A stretch of DNA of 64,000 bases, taken from positions 124,001 through 188,000 of the forward strand of contig JADIYY010000001.1 in assembly GCA_016705065.1 (NCBI GenBank), given 5' to 3'. A program made the position numbers and the translations under genes. The notes beneath the pieces were generated by a model. That model was not told where the DNA came from. It made no database searches and saw only the letters and a program-made list of their open reading frames with translations. Below are positions 26,527 through 35,051 of the stretch, in pieces. Within the stretch, counting starts at the first letter, position 1; each line of letters begins with the position of its first letter. Source of the DNA: Candidatus Aalborgiella aggregata (GTDB taxonomy: Bacteria; Pseudomonadota; Gammaproteobacteria; Burkholderiales; Burkholderiaceae_C).

Positions 26527-27278
26527 ACGCAATCACCAATATACGCAATCTGTTTAAGCATCCAGAGTTCCGTCTGGGTGCCACGCACATGTCAGCGGTT
26601 TCACCTGGTTTGGCGGCTTGGGGCTTGATGACGGGTGTGGCGATGGTCAATTCGGGCATGAGCGTTTGGGAAGCCATTGCCATGTCACTCTTGGTTTTTG
26701 CTGGCAGTTCACAACTGGCAGCCATTCCATTGATAGCAGCAGGTGCGCCAGCATGGGTGATTTTGGCCACCAGTTTTTGTGTCAACTTGCGCTTTGTGGT
26801 ATTCAGCGCTCACATGCGCCCTTACATGATGCACATGCCGTTATTTAAACGGTTATTCAATGGCTACTTGACTGCCGATTTGAGTTACGTGCTGTTCACC
26901 AAACGTTTCGACAAACCAGCGTCCGATGAGGCAGGTCAGCGAGCACAAATAGCCTACTTTCAAGGCGGCACCATGCTCAATTGGGCCAGTTGGCAAACGG
27001 CCAGCTTGACCGGCATTGCGTTGGCGCACAGTATTCCCACCACCTGGGGCTTGGGTTTTGCGGGTATTTTGGCATTGGCGGGTGTAGCCAGTTCTTTGGC
27101 ATCCAGCACATTGCGACGCGTCTCTGCTGTGGTGGCGGGTGCTGCGGCTGTGGCAGCGTTTGCATTGCCGTTCAAATTGAATATTGTGGTGGCCATTGCG
27201 GCAGCGGTGGCGCTCACCATGCTGATGGAGAACATGTCTTCGACAAGCCCAGCAGCAAAAGACAAGGGGTCAAAGTGA
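26514..27278 (+). CDS. azlC: AzlC family branched-chain amino acid exporter, large subunit
   Basis: 254 residues if translation begins at the TTG at 26514, which overlaps the end of fmt by 13 bases with GGTGAT just upstream. The next in-frame ATG (26589) would remove the start of the family domain (EFRLGATHMSAVSPGLAAWGLMTG), so the TTG start is preferred. About six to seven hydrophobic segments include the hallmark AGSSQLAAIPLIAAGAPAWVILATSFCVNLRFVVFSA. AzlCD-type pairs export branched-chain amino acids or analogues; the partner azlD follows at once. Confidence 0.88.
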   Translation: MSQLNAITNIRNLFKHPEFRLGATHMSAVSPGLAAWGLMTGVAMVNSGMSVWEAIAMSLLVFAGSSQLAAIPLIAAGAPAWVILATSFCVNLRFVVFSAHMRPYMMHMPLFKRLFNGYLTADLSYVLFTKRFDKPASDEAGQRAQIAYFQGGTMLNWASWQTASLTGIALAHSIPTTWGLGFAGILALAGVASSLASSTLRRVSAVVAGAAAVAAFALPFKLNIVVAIAAAVALTMLMENMSSTSPAAKDKGSK

Positions 27279-27279
27279 C

Positions 27280-27636
27280 ATGATGCCCATGAACGAAACC
27301 GATATTTGGACACTGGCCGTGATCTTTGGATTGACCGTGATCACCATTGTCACGCGCTCTTTGTTTTTCATCAGCAAGAGCGATTGGCAATTGCCGCATT
27401 GGGCCGAACAGGGATTGAAATACGCGCCCATTGCTGCCTTGGCAGCGGTCATTGTGCCCGAGGTGGTGATGACGCAAGGCCAGCTCATTTCAACTTGGAA
27501 AGACGCACGTTTATTTGCTTTGGCCGCGGGCGTAGGCTATTTCTTTTGGCGCAAAGGTTTGGGGCAAGCGGTGCTGGGCACGATTGTGGTGGGCATGGTG
27601 GTGTATTTGCCATTGCACATTATCTGGGGCTGGTGA
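27280..27636 (+). CDS. azlD: AzlD family branched-chain amino acid exporter, small subunit
   Basis: 118 residues with four hydrophobic segments (LAVIFGLTVITIVTRSLFFI, YAPIAALAAVIVPEVV, LFALAAGVGYFFW and VLGTIVVGMVVYLPLHIIW), the size and pattern of AzlD/YgaH proteins. It starts one base after the azlC stop (two adjacent ATGs at 27280 and 27283). Acts with AzlC as an inner-membrane exporter. Confidence 0.86.
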   Translation: MMPMNETDIWTLAVIFGLTVITIVTRSLFFISKSDWQLPHWAEQGLKYAPIAALAAVIVPEVVMTQGQLISTWKDARLFALAAGVGYFFWRKGLGQAVLGTIVVGMVVYLPLHIIWGW

Positions 27637-27725
27637 TGGCTTGGTTCTTGCTTACAGTATTCTGACTTGTCACAATTCCCTGCGATAATTGTGGATTGAC
27701 AAAACATAACGGAGATATTCACCTC

Positions 27726-29159
27726 ATGACCGGACGCGCTACAAAAATCGTTGCTACTTTAGGCCCTGCATCCAGCAATCCCGCAATACTTGAGCAAATG
27801 ATTCGCGCTGGCGTGAACGTGGTGCGCTTGAATTTCAGCCACGGTACTGCGCAAGACCACATTGACCGCGCCACCATGGTGCGTGAAGCTGCAGCACGTG
27901 CAGGTTCAGTGGTCGCCATCATGGCAGATTTGCAAGGCCCCAAAATTCGCGTGGGCAAATTTGCCGAAGGCAAAGTGATGCTAGTGGCTGGCGCTAAGTT
28001 TGCATTGGACGCAGCGCGTACCGAATTAGGCGATGTGAACGCGGTTGGTTTGGATTACAAAGATTTACCCGATGAAGTTAAATCAGGCGATGTGCTGCTC
28101 TTAAACGATGGATTGATTGTGCTCACGGTGGACAGCGTCAAAGGCAAAGCGGTTTATACCACCGTCAAAATTGGCGGCGAGCTGTCCAACAACAAAGGCA
28201 TCAACAAACAAGGTGGTGGTTTAACTGCGCCCGCCTTGACCGCCAAAGACATGGACGACATCAAAACGGCCATGAGTTTTCAGGCCGACTATATTGCGGT
28301 GAGCTTTCCAAAAAGTGGCTCAGACATGGATTTGGCTCGCCAACTGGGCAATGTGGCAGGCGCACCTTTTGGTCACAAGCCGCATTTGATTGCCAAAATT
28401 GAACGCGCCGAGGCGATTCCAAAATTAGAAGAAATCATTTTGGCCAGTGACAGCATCATGGTGGCACGCGGTGATTTAGCGGTGGAAGTGGGCAACGCGG
28501 CAGTGCCCGCCTTGCAAAAGCGCATGATCACTTTGGCACGCAAGCACGACAAAACGGTGATTACCGCCACGCAAATGATGGAAAGCATGATCACCAACCC
28601 TGTGCCCACCCGCGCAGAGGTGAGCGACGTTGCCAACGCGGTGCTAGACGGTACCGATGCGGTGATGTTGTCAGCCGAAACCGCAGCAGGAAAATACCCG
28701 CTGGAAACCGTGATTGAAATGGCCAACATTTGCAAGGCTGCTGAAAGTGCCGAAGACACCAAACTGGATGCCGACTTCACCGGCATGACATTCCAACGCA
28801 TTGACCATGCGATTGCCATGGGAGCTTTGTTCACCGCACACCATCTGGATGCAAAAGCCATTGTGGCCATGACTGAAAGCGGCAGCACAGCATTGTGGAT
28901 GAGCCGTCATCGTATCCACATTCCCATTTACGCCGTCACCGCGCAAGTGGCGACACAGCGCAAATTGTGCCTGTACCGCAATGTGCAACCCCTGTTGATG
29001 GAAATGAACAACGACCGCGATACGGCGTTGGCAGCCACCGAGTCAGAGCTGAAAAAACGCGGCATTTTTCAAACAGGCGATGTCTACGCCATCACCGGCG
29101 GCGAACCCATGGGCGCACCCGGCGGTACCAACATGCTGAAGATTTGCCGCGTATCTTAG
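27726..29159 (+). CDS. pyk: Pyruvate kinase
   Basis: 477 residues from the ATG at 27726 (GGAG lies 11 bases upstream; an earlier TTG is less likely because the family begins RATKIVATLGPASS). The TIM-barrel active site shows NFSHG, KIERAEAI and MVARGDLAVEVG, then TATQMMESM and AVLDGTDAVMLSAETAAGKYP. It transfers phosphate from phosphoenolpyruvate to ADP in the last step of glycolysis. Monocistronic by appearance; a dispersed repeat follows the stop. Confidence 0.95.
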   Translation: MTGRATKIVATLGPASSNPAILEQMIRAGVNVVRLNFSHGTAQDHIDRATMVREAAARAGSVVAIMADLQGPKIRVGKFAEGKVMLVAGAKFALDAARTELGDVNAVGLDYKDLPDEVKSGDVLLLNDGLIVLTVDSVKGKAVYTTVKIGGELSNNKGINKQGGGLTAPALTAKDMDDIKTAMSFQADYIAVSFPKSGSDMDLARQLGNVAGAPFGHKPHLIAKIERAEAIPKLEEIILASDSIMVARGDLAVEVGNAAVPALQKRMITLARKHDKTVITATQMMESMITNPVPTRAEVSDVANAVLDGTDAVMLSAETAAGKYPLETVIEMANICKAAESAEDTKLDADFTGMTFQRIDHAIAMGALFTAHHLDAKAIVAMTESGSTALWMSRHRIHIPIYAVTAQVATQRKLCLYRNVQPLLMEMNNDRDTALAATESELKKRGIFQTGDVYAITGGEPMGAPGGTNMLKICRVS

Positions 29160-29177
29160 AGTTTGTAAATACCAAGA

Positions 29178-29230
29178 TTGCTATAAATAAAATAGCAATC
29201 TAGGCAATTAATACGCGGGCTAGAGGCTAA
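29178..29230 (+). repeat. Dispersed palindromic repeat copy 5
   Basis: Forward copy TTGCTATAAATAAAATAGCA then ATCTAGGCAATTAATACGCG and GGCTAGAGGC. Intergenic, 18 bases after the pyk stop and between the convergent pyk and leuB genes. The hairpin portion is identical to that in glmU over 18 bases. A further inverted piece GCTAGAGCGTATTTAAGCC (29251-29269) overlaps the leuB stop. Confidence 0.85.
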
Positions 29231-29262
29231 AAAGCTTATAAAGTAATGAAGCTAGAGCGTAT

Positions 29263-30345
29263 TTAAGCCAATGCCTTCACCACCGCATCGCCCATTTGCA
29301 CGGTGCTGACTTTGGTGGTGCCGGTGCTGTAAATATCGGGGGTGCGCAGACCTTGGGCGAGGACGGCTTTGACGGCTGTTTCGATGCGGTCGGCTGCTGC
29401 GGCTTGGTTCAATGAGAAACGCAACATCATCGCAGCGCTCAAAATGGTGGCCAGTGGGTTGGCAATACCTTTGCCTGCAATGTCGGGCGCGCTGCCGTGG
29501 CTGGGTTCGTACAGGCCTTGCTTTTTGTCGTTCAAACTGGCGGAAGGCAACATGCCGATAGAACCTGTCAACATGGCGGCGGCATCGCTCAAAATATCGC
29601 CAAACATATTGCCGGTCACCACCACGTCAAACTTTTTCGGAGCTTTGACCAACTGCATCGCTGCGTTGTCCACGTACATGTGGTCCAGCGCGACTTCGGG
29701 GTATTGTTTGCCCACTTCGGTGACCACGTCTTTCCACAGTTGGAATGTTTCCAACACATTGGCTTTGTCCACGCTGGTGACGCGTTTGTCACGTTTCATT
29801 GCGGCTTGGAAAGCGACATGCGCAATGCGTTCAATTTCAGGTCGGCTGTAGCGCATGGTGTCAAACGCTTCTTCGCTGCCAGGGAAGTGGCCATCGGTTG
29901 CCACGCGGCGGCCGCGTGGTTGACCAAAATAAATGTCACCAGTCAGTTCGCGGATGATCAAAATGTCCAATCCTGCCACCAATTCAGGCTTTAAGCTGGA
30001 TGCATCCACCAGTTCGGGATAGCAAATGGCAGGGCGGAAGTTGGCGAATAGACCAAGGTTTTTGCGCAAGCCCAAAATCGCCTGCTCAGGACGCAAAGGG
30101 CGGTCCAGTGTGTCATATTTCCAATCACCGACAGCGCCAAAGAGCACAGCGTCGGAATCCATCGCCAATTTCAAAGTAGCGGGCGGCAACGGATGACCAT
30201 GCGCTTCATAGGCAGCACCACCTACCAAAGCTGATTCCATTTCCAATTTCAGACCAAATTGTTGGTCGATGACTTTGAGAACTTTGACCGCTTCGGCAAC
30301 AATTTCAGTACCAATGCCGTCACCGGGGAGAATTGCGATTTTCAT
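29263..30345 (-). CDS. leuB: 3-Isopropylmalate dehydrogenase
   Basis: 360 residues with the isocitrate/isopropylmalate dehydrogenase fold: KIAILPGDGIGTEIVAEA at the start, LRKNLGLFANFRPA, RELTGDIYFGQPRG, the DHMYVDNAAMQL metal-binding strand and a late GSAPDIAGKGIANPLATILSAAMML. It oxidises 3-isopropylmalate in leucine synthesis. It is the last gene of the leuC-leuD-x-leuB group on the minus strand and is separated from leuD by a monooxygenase-like gene. Confidence 0.96.
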   Translation of the reverse strand: MKIAILPGDGIGTEIVAEAVKVLKVIDQQFGLKLEMESALVGGAAYEAHGHPLPPATLKLAMDSDAVLFGAVGDWKYDTLDRPLRPEQAILGLRKNLGLFANFRPAICYPELVDASSLKPELVAGLDILIIRELTGDIYFGQPRGRRVATDGHFPGSEEAFDTMRYSRPEIERIAHVAFQAAMKRDKRVTSVDKANVLETFQLWKDVVTEVGKQYPEVALDHMYVDNAAMQLVKAPKKFDVVVTGNMFGDILSDAAAMLTGSIGMLPSASLNDKKQGLYEPSHGSAPDIAGKGIANPLATILSAAMMLRFSLNQAAAADRIETAVKAVLAQGLRTPDIYSTGTTKVSTVQMGDAVVKALA

Positions 30346-30356
30346 ATGTGTCCAAT

Positions 30357-30689
30357 TTACTTTAAAGAATATGAGCGTTCAACTTTGCAAACGCGTGTGA
30401 TGTAGTGTTCATACCAACGAGTTTTGCCAGTTTCCTGTGCAATACGATGTTCGGCATGACTTTTCCAATTGCGAATACTCTCTTCGTCTTTCCAATAAGA
30501 AACGGTGATACCAAATCCAGATACATCGCGTGCACTTTCAGCGCCAAGAAAGCCAGATTGCTTTTGGGCTAATTCAATCATACGCGCACTTATCGTATCG
30601 TAGCCATCATCACTTGTTGTGCGCAAGGATGAAAATACCACTGCATAGTAGGGTACTTCTGGCAATGGGGCGAAACGTGATTGAGTCAT
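30357..30689 (-). CDS. Antibiotic biosynthesis monooxygenase (ABM) superfamily small protein
   Basis: 110 residues. The dimeric ferredoxin-like ABM fold is suggested by YYAVVFSSLRT at the start, RMIELAQKQSGFLGAESARD and ITVSYWKDEESIRNWKSHAEH, the usual pattern of this group of small enzymes. Members range from heme-degrading and quinol monooxygenases to proteins of no known function, so no reaction is claimed. It is placed between leuD and leuB, 11 bases before leuB, and would be co-transcribed with them. This position is not part of the standard leu cluster. Confidence 0.75.
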   Translation of the reverse strand: MTQSRFAPLPEVPYYAVVFSSLRTTSDDGYDTISARMIELAQKQSGFLGAESARDVSGFGITVSYWKDEESIRNWKSHAEHRIAQETGKTRWYEHYITRVCKVERSYSLK

Positions 30690-30708
30690 GTTTTACGATA
30701 GATTATAA

Positions 30709-30759
30709 TTGCTATATATTTAATAGCACTATAGGCAATAAATACGCCTTCTACAGGCT
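30709..30759 (+). repeat. Dispersed palindromic repeat copy 6
   Basis: Forward copy TTGCTATATATTTAATAGCA then CTATAGGCAATAAATACGCC and TTCTACAGGC, close to the family consensus. It lies between the leuD stop (30776) and the start of the ABM-type gene (30689), so it is in the leader of that gene within the leu operon. Confidence 0.85.
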
Positions 30760-30775
30760 AATTTATTATATAAAA

Positions 30776-31426
30776 TTAGCTAACCAAGGTTTGTGCCAGC
30801 CAAGGCTTGGCGGCCAGGCGTTCGGCTTCAAAGGCTTTGATTTTGTCGCTGTAGCGCAGCGTCAAACCAATGTCGTCAAAACCATTCATCAAACAATAGC
30901 GGCGGAAAGCTTGTACTTCAAACGGCCATTCTTCGCCATCGGGCTTCACGATCACTTGGCGGTCTAAATCGATGGTCAAACTATAGCCAGGGAAGGCTGC
31001 ACATTCGTCAAATAACTGTGCCACTTTGGCTTCAGACAAGACAATGGGCAACAAGCCGTTTTTAAAACTGTTGTTGAAAAATATATCGGCGTAGCTGGGC
31101 GCGATGATGGCTCTGAAGCCGTATTGGTCCAGCGCCCACGGTGCGTGTTCGCGTGACGAGCCGCAGCCGAAGTTTTTACGGGCTAACAGAACACTTGCAC
31201 CAGCAAAGCGGGGTTGGTTCAGCACAAAATCAGGATTGGGTTTGCGACTCGCAGGGTCTTGACCTGGAAAGCCCACATCCAAATAGCGCCATTCGTCAAA
31301 CAGGTTGATACCAAAACCCGTTTTACGAATCGATTTCAAAAACTGCTTGGGAATGATGGCATCGGTGTCCACATTTTCGCGGTCCATTGGAGCGACCAAG
31401 CCTTTGTGTATGGTGAATTTTTGCAT
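30776..31426 (-). CDS. leuD: 3-Isopropylmalate dehydratase small subunit
   Basis: 216 residues. The swivelling domain is recognised by GLVAPMDRENVDTDAIIPKQFLKSI at the N-terminus and LLARKNFGCGSSREHAPWAL, the aconitase-family small-subunit signature. With LeuC it isomerises 2- to 3-isopropylmalate. It is 25 bases downstream of leuC in the same direction. Confidence 0.96.
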   Translation of the reverse strand: MQKFTIHKGLVAPMDRENVDTDAIIPKQFLKSIRKTGFGINLFDEWRYLDVGFPGQDPASRKPNPDFVLNQPRFAGASVLLARKNFGCGSSREHAPWALDQYGFRAIIAPSYADIFFNNSFKNGLLPIVLSEAKVAQLFDECAAFPGYSLTIDLDRQVIVKPDGEEWPFEVQAFRRYCLMNGFDDIGLTLRYSDKIKAFEAERLAAKPWLAQTLVS

Positions 31427-31451
31427 ATAGATTTATTGCGCTGAAATTGGC

Positions 31452-32873
31452 TTAGACAAACCGACGGATATCAACAAAGTGCCCATGAATCGCTGCTGCA
31501 GCGGCCATGGCGGGGCTGACCAAGTGGGTGCGACCACCCGCGCCTTGACGCCCTTCAAAGTTGCGGTTGCTGGTGGAGGCGCAACGCTCTTGGGGCTCTA
31601 ATTTGTCGGCGTTCATGGCCAAGCACATGGAGCAGCCGGGTTCGCGCCATTCAAAGCCAGCCGCTTTGAAAATTTCATGCAATCCTTCGCGTTCGGCTTG
31701 GTCTTTCACCAAACCAGAACCAGGTACGACCAAAGCCAGTTTCACGGTCTTGGCAACTTTTTGCCCTAACTGCTTCACCATGGCTGCCGCCTCGCGCATG
31801 TCTTCAATGCGACTGTTGGTGCATGAGCCGATGAACACTTTGTCCACGCTGATGTCGTTCAAAGCTTTGCCAGGTGTCAATCCCATGTAGGTGAGTGCGC
31901 GCTCAATCGCATCGCGTTTGTTGGCATCTTTCTCTTTGTCGGGGTCAGGTGTGAAGCCATCGATGCCCAAAACCATTTCAGGCGATGTGCCCCACGTCAC
32001 TTGCGGGATGATTTGGCTGGCATCCAATTCCACCACGGCATCAAAATGCGCGCCGGCGTCCGAATGCAAGCCTTTCCAATACGCCACTGCTTGGTCCCAT
32101 TCCACACCTTTAGGGGCGAGCGGGCGACCTTGCAGGTAAGCGATGGTTTTGTCGTCCACCGCCACCAAACCGGCACGTGCGCCCGCTTCAATCGCCATGT
32201 TGCAAACCGTCATGCGGCCTTCCATGCTGAGGGCACGAATCGCAGCGCCAGCAAACTCAATGGTGTAACCAGTGCCGCCAGCCGTGCCAATTTTGCCAAT
32301 GATGGCCAGCACAATGTCTTTGCCACCGCATCCCTTGGGCAGCGTGCCTTCCACTTTTACCAGCATGTTTTTGGCTTTTTTGGCCAGTAGCGTTTGCGTT
32401 GCCATCACATGTTCGACTTCGCTGGTGCCAATGCCATGTGCCAGGGCACCAAATGCACCATGTGTAGACGTATGTGAATCGCCACACACCACAGTCATGC
32501 CCGGTAATGTGGCGCCTTGCTCTGGCCCCACCACATGCACAATACCTTGGCGTTTGGTCAAGAAGGGGAAGTACGCCGCTGCACCAAATTCAGCAATGTT
32601 TGAATCTAAAGTGGTGATTTGCTCTTTGCTAACGGTATCGGCAATGCCGTCATAGCCCAATTCCCAACCTGTAGTCGGTGTATTGTGGTCAGCAGTCGCA
32701 ACGATGGAACTGATGCGCCAAATTTTGCGTCCCGCTTGGCGTATACCCTCAAATGCTTGCGGGCTGGTTACTTCGTGCACCAAATGGCGGTCAATGTACA
32801 AAACGGACGTGCCGTCTTCTTCGGTGTGGACGACGTGTTCGTCCCAAATTTTGTCGTATAGCGTGCGGCTCAT
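31452..32873 (-). CDS. leuC: 3-Isopropylmalate dehydratase large subunit
   Basis: 473 residues from the ATG at 32873 (MSRTLYDKIWDEHVV is the usual N-terminus; upstream in-frame codons are not expected to be coding). [4Fe-4S] ligands are in VFIGSCTNSR and in EPGCSMCLAMN; VVCGDSHTSTHGAFG is the aconitase-family motif. It forms isopropylmalate isomerase with LeuD. In related Burkholderiales leuC follows gltA; here an acyltransferase gene on the other strand separates them. The 140-base divergent gap upstream holds the promoters. Confidence 0.96.
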   Translation of the reverse strand: MSRTLYDKIWDEHVVHTEEDGTSVLYIDRHLVHEVTSPQAFEGIRQAGRKIWRISSIVATADHNTPTTGWELGYDGIADTVSKEQITTLDSNIAEFGAAAYFPFLTKRQGIVHVVGPEQGATLPGMTVVCGDSHTSTHGAFGALAHGIGTSEVEHVMATQTLLAKKAKNMLVKVEGTLPKGCGGKDIVLAIIGKIGTAGGTGYTIEFAGAAIRALSMEGRMTVCNMAIEAGARAGLVAVDDKTIAYLQGRPLAPKGVEWDQAVAYWKGLHSDAGAHFDAVVELDASQIIPQVTWGTSPEMVLGIDGFTPDPDKEKDANKRDAIERALTYMGLTPGKALNDISVDKVFIGSCTNSRIEDMREAAAMVKQLGQKVAKTVKLALVVPGSGLVKDQAEREGLHEIFKAAGFEWREPGCSMCLAMNADKLEPQERCASTSNRNFEGRQGAGGRTHLVSPAMAAAAAIHGHFVDIRRFV

Positions 32874-33014
32874 GGCGGTTTGAAAGTATTTGTCTTGTGG
32901 TGTTTCTAAAAGCACTATTTTAACGGGACAAGGCGATTTCTATTCACGTGCTAGTCGAATCCTGGTCATCTGCATAGATAATCTTCGGTATACCTCAAAT
33001 GCAGATTCACTTTC

Positions 33015-34976
33015 ATGCCAGCAGCAGATAAATCAAATTTCCGTCTTGACATCAACGCCTTGCGTGCTTTTGCAGTTTTGGCTGTTATTGCCTACCATTT
33101 TGATATTCTTGGTTTTCCTGGTGGTTTCGTTGGCGTTGATGTATTCTTTGTCATATCTGGTTTTTTAATCACTTCGCAAATACAGCAGTCCTTGATTGAA
33201 GGTCGATTTAGTTTTGCCAACTTTTTTACATCCCGACTACGTCGCATTGTTCCTGCACTGGCAGTCATGTGTTTTGTGATTTTAATTTTTGGTTGGTTTT
33301 ATGTTTTACCGAGTGAATACATCAGCCACACGAAAACAGCATTCCAAGCACTATTTTTTGGATCAAATTATGCTTTTGGTAAAACAGAAGGTGGTGGTGG
33401 GTATTTTGATGCGGTACAAACCAGTGTCAGCCCGTTTTTACATACTTGGTCATTGTCGATTGAAGGTCAGTTCTATCTGATTTTGCCTTTCGTCTGGGTG
33501 TTGATTTATAAATTGTGGAACAAAAGGCAAGAGCATTTAGTCTTTGCCTTATTGGTGATTGCATTAACCTATTTTGCATATGACACAACGCAGCATACAG
33601 AGCAGTCGTTTTACAGTTTACCTGTGCGAGCGTGGGAATTTCTGGTCGGCGCAAGTTTAGTTGTTCTGCCTGTGAGCTTGAAGCGCATTTTTAAGAGCAA
33701 TTTAGTTGCAAATCTCAGTAGTGCTGCTGGACTAATTTGTATCTTCGCCAGTGTGTATTTTTTGAATAACACTTTGCTATGGCCAAGTGCTTGGACGCTC
33801 CTACCTGTTGTGGGGGCGGTGTTGGTTTTGTTAGGTCAAGATGCTTCAAATACGCGTTGGCTTATTGGAAACTGGTTGGTGCAGCGAATCGGTGATATGT
33901 CTTATTCGCTTTACCTATGGCATTGGCCCTTGATAGTATTTGCAAAATATTTTGCCAATGCGTTGAGTATAGAAATAAGTGTGACTATAACATCAGTCAT
34001 ATTACTAACAACGACAGCACTTTCTTATTTCAGCTGGCGTTATGTAGAAAAACCGGTTAGAGAAAAACGAACTTTCTGGACTAACAAAAAAATTGTTGCA
34101 GCGTTTGTAATGATTGTTTTCGTATTTTGGAGTGTTTGGCGAACTGTTGCAATTGGTGAAGGGTTTGCTAACCGATTTGGAGGACAAATTGACCCAAAAG
34201 TTTTTGTAGGTATGCTTAAACCACCTGTGTATGGTGCTACTTGTATTGACGATCAGCGCGCACCTGTAAATAAAGATTTCGCTAAAGTCTGCCAGCTTCA
34301 CGATGATAAATCGTTAAAGACTGAGGTGTTGGTTTGGGGCGATTCGCACATGCATCACTATTACCCAGCCTTTCGTAAAGCCGCGAAGGAATTGACAATG
34401 AATGGCTATTTTTTTACACGAGGTGGGTGTCATGCTACTTTGCTTAATGAAACGCCGTGGCATCGATACTCACATCCACATGAATCGCAATTCTGTATTG
34501 AGTTTAATGCACACATTCACAATCAATATTTATCAAATCCACAAATTAAAACTGTCGTTTTAGGAAGGAAATGGTTTGATGGCGAGTCGGTATATCAAAC
34601 GATTGATTTGGTCAAGGCATTGACAAAATTAGACAAAAAAGTTGTTTTGATTGGTGCAATTCCAAAACCAAATATTAATGTCTTAGAAGTATTGCTTAAA
34701 CGTAAAGCAATTAATCTTGAACCTCAGCAAAATATCACCCTTGCAAGAGAAAAAATGGCTTATCTAGATGGAATAGATGACTACGTCAAACAGCAACTTG
34801 CTACTGAAATAGCAGAAGGGAAAGTTATTTGGGTGCAAGCTATGGATTATTTTTGCACAGCAACAGATTGTAGTTTGGTAAAGGACGGCCTCAATAATTA
34901 TTGGGATGCGAGTCACATTACGGAAGCTAAAGCCCTCGAATTTACTGAAGAGTTCAAGCGCGCGCTACGGAATTAA
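33015..34976 (+). CDS. Acyltransferase 3 with C-terminal SGNH domain (OafA/YrhL type surface-glycan O-acetyltransferase)
   Basis: 653 residues. The N-terminal half has about ten membrane segments with the acyltransferase-3 motifs FRLDINALRAFAVLAVIAYH (containing the catalytic-type His) and GGFVGVDVFFVISGFLI, plus the R-R pair in FFTSRLRRIVPAL and LHTWSLSIEGQFYL. The C-terminal domain is periplasmic SGNH, with VWGDSHMHHYYP near residue 440 and YWDASHIT near 630. Such proteins O-acetylate LPS O-antigen, capsule or peptidoglycan. Codon use is clearly more AT-rich than in its neighbours, and it sits alone on the plus strand between gltA and leuC, which are neighbours in related genomes, pointing to acquisition by transfer (inference). 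Confidence 0.88.
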   Translation: MPAADKSNFRLDINALRAFAVLAVIAYHFDILGFPGGFVGVDVFFVISGFLITSQIQQSLIEGRFSFANFFTSRLRRIVPALAVMCFVILIFGWFYVLPSEYISHTKTAFQALFFGSNYAFGKTEGGGGYFDAVQTSVSPFLHTWSLSIEGQFYLILPFVWVLIYKLWNKRQEHLVFALLVIALTYFAYDTTQHTEQSFYSLPVRAWEFLVGASLVVLPVSLKRIFKSNLVANLSSAAGLICIFASVYFLNNTLLWPSAWTLLPVVGAVLVLLGQDASNTRWLIGNWLVQRIGDMSYSLYLWHWPLIVFAKYFANALSIEISVTITSVILLTTTALSYFSWRYVEKPVREKRTFWTNKKIVAAFVMIVFVFWSVWRTVAIGEGFANRFGGQIDPKVFVGMLKPPVYGATCIDDQRAPVNKDFAKVCQLHDDKSLKTEVLVWGDSHMHHYYPAFRKAAKELTMNGYFFTRGGCHATLLNETPWHRYSHPHESQFCIEFNAHIHNQYLSNPQIKTVVLGRKWFDGESVYQTIDLVKALTKLDKKVVLIGAIPKPNINVLEVLLKRKAINLEPQQNITLAREKMAYLDGIDDYVKQQLATEIAEGKVIWVQAMDYFCTATDCSLVKDGLNNYWDASHITEAKALEFTEEFKRALRN

Positions 34977-34993
34977 ATTCATGGCCAACTTGT

Positions 34994-35029
34994 AAAAATC
35001 GCCCGCCGATGTTGCCATCTGGCGGGCGA
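34994..35029 (-). terminator. Intrinsic terminator of gltA
   Basis: TCGCCCGCC (34999-35007) pairs with GGCGGGCGA (35021-35029) around a 13-base loop. On the minus strand the stem is followed by five T residues, so it ends gltA transcription 23 bases after the stop codon. On the plus strand no T-run follows, so it is less suited to the convergent acyltransferase gene. Confidence 0.8.
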
Positions 35030-35051
35030 AATAGAGGTGCTAAATGCTTAA

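Noticed and set aside
28373..28888. Minus-strand open frame of 171 codons within pyk
   Set aside because: Shadow of pyruvate kinase; the composition (Ala, Ser, Met rich) follows from the codons of the sense strand.
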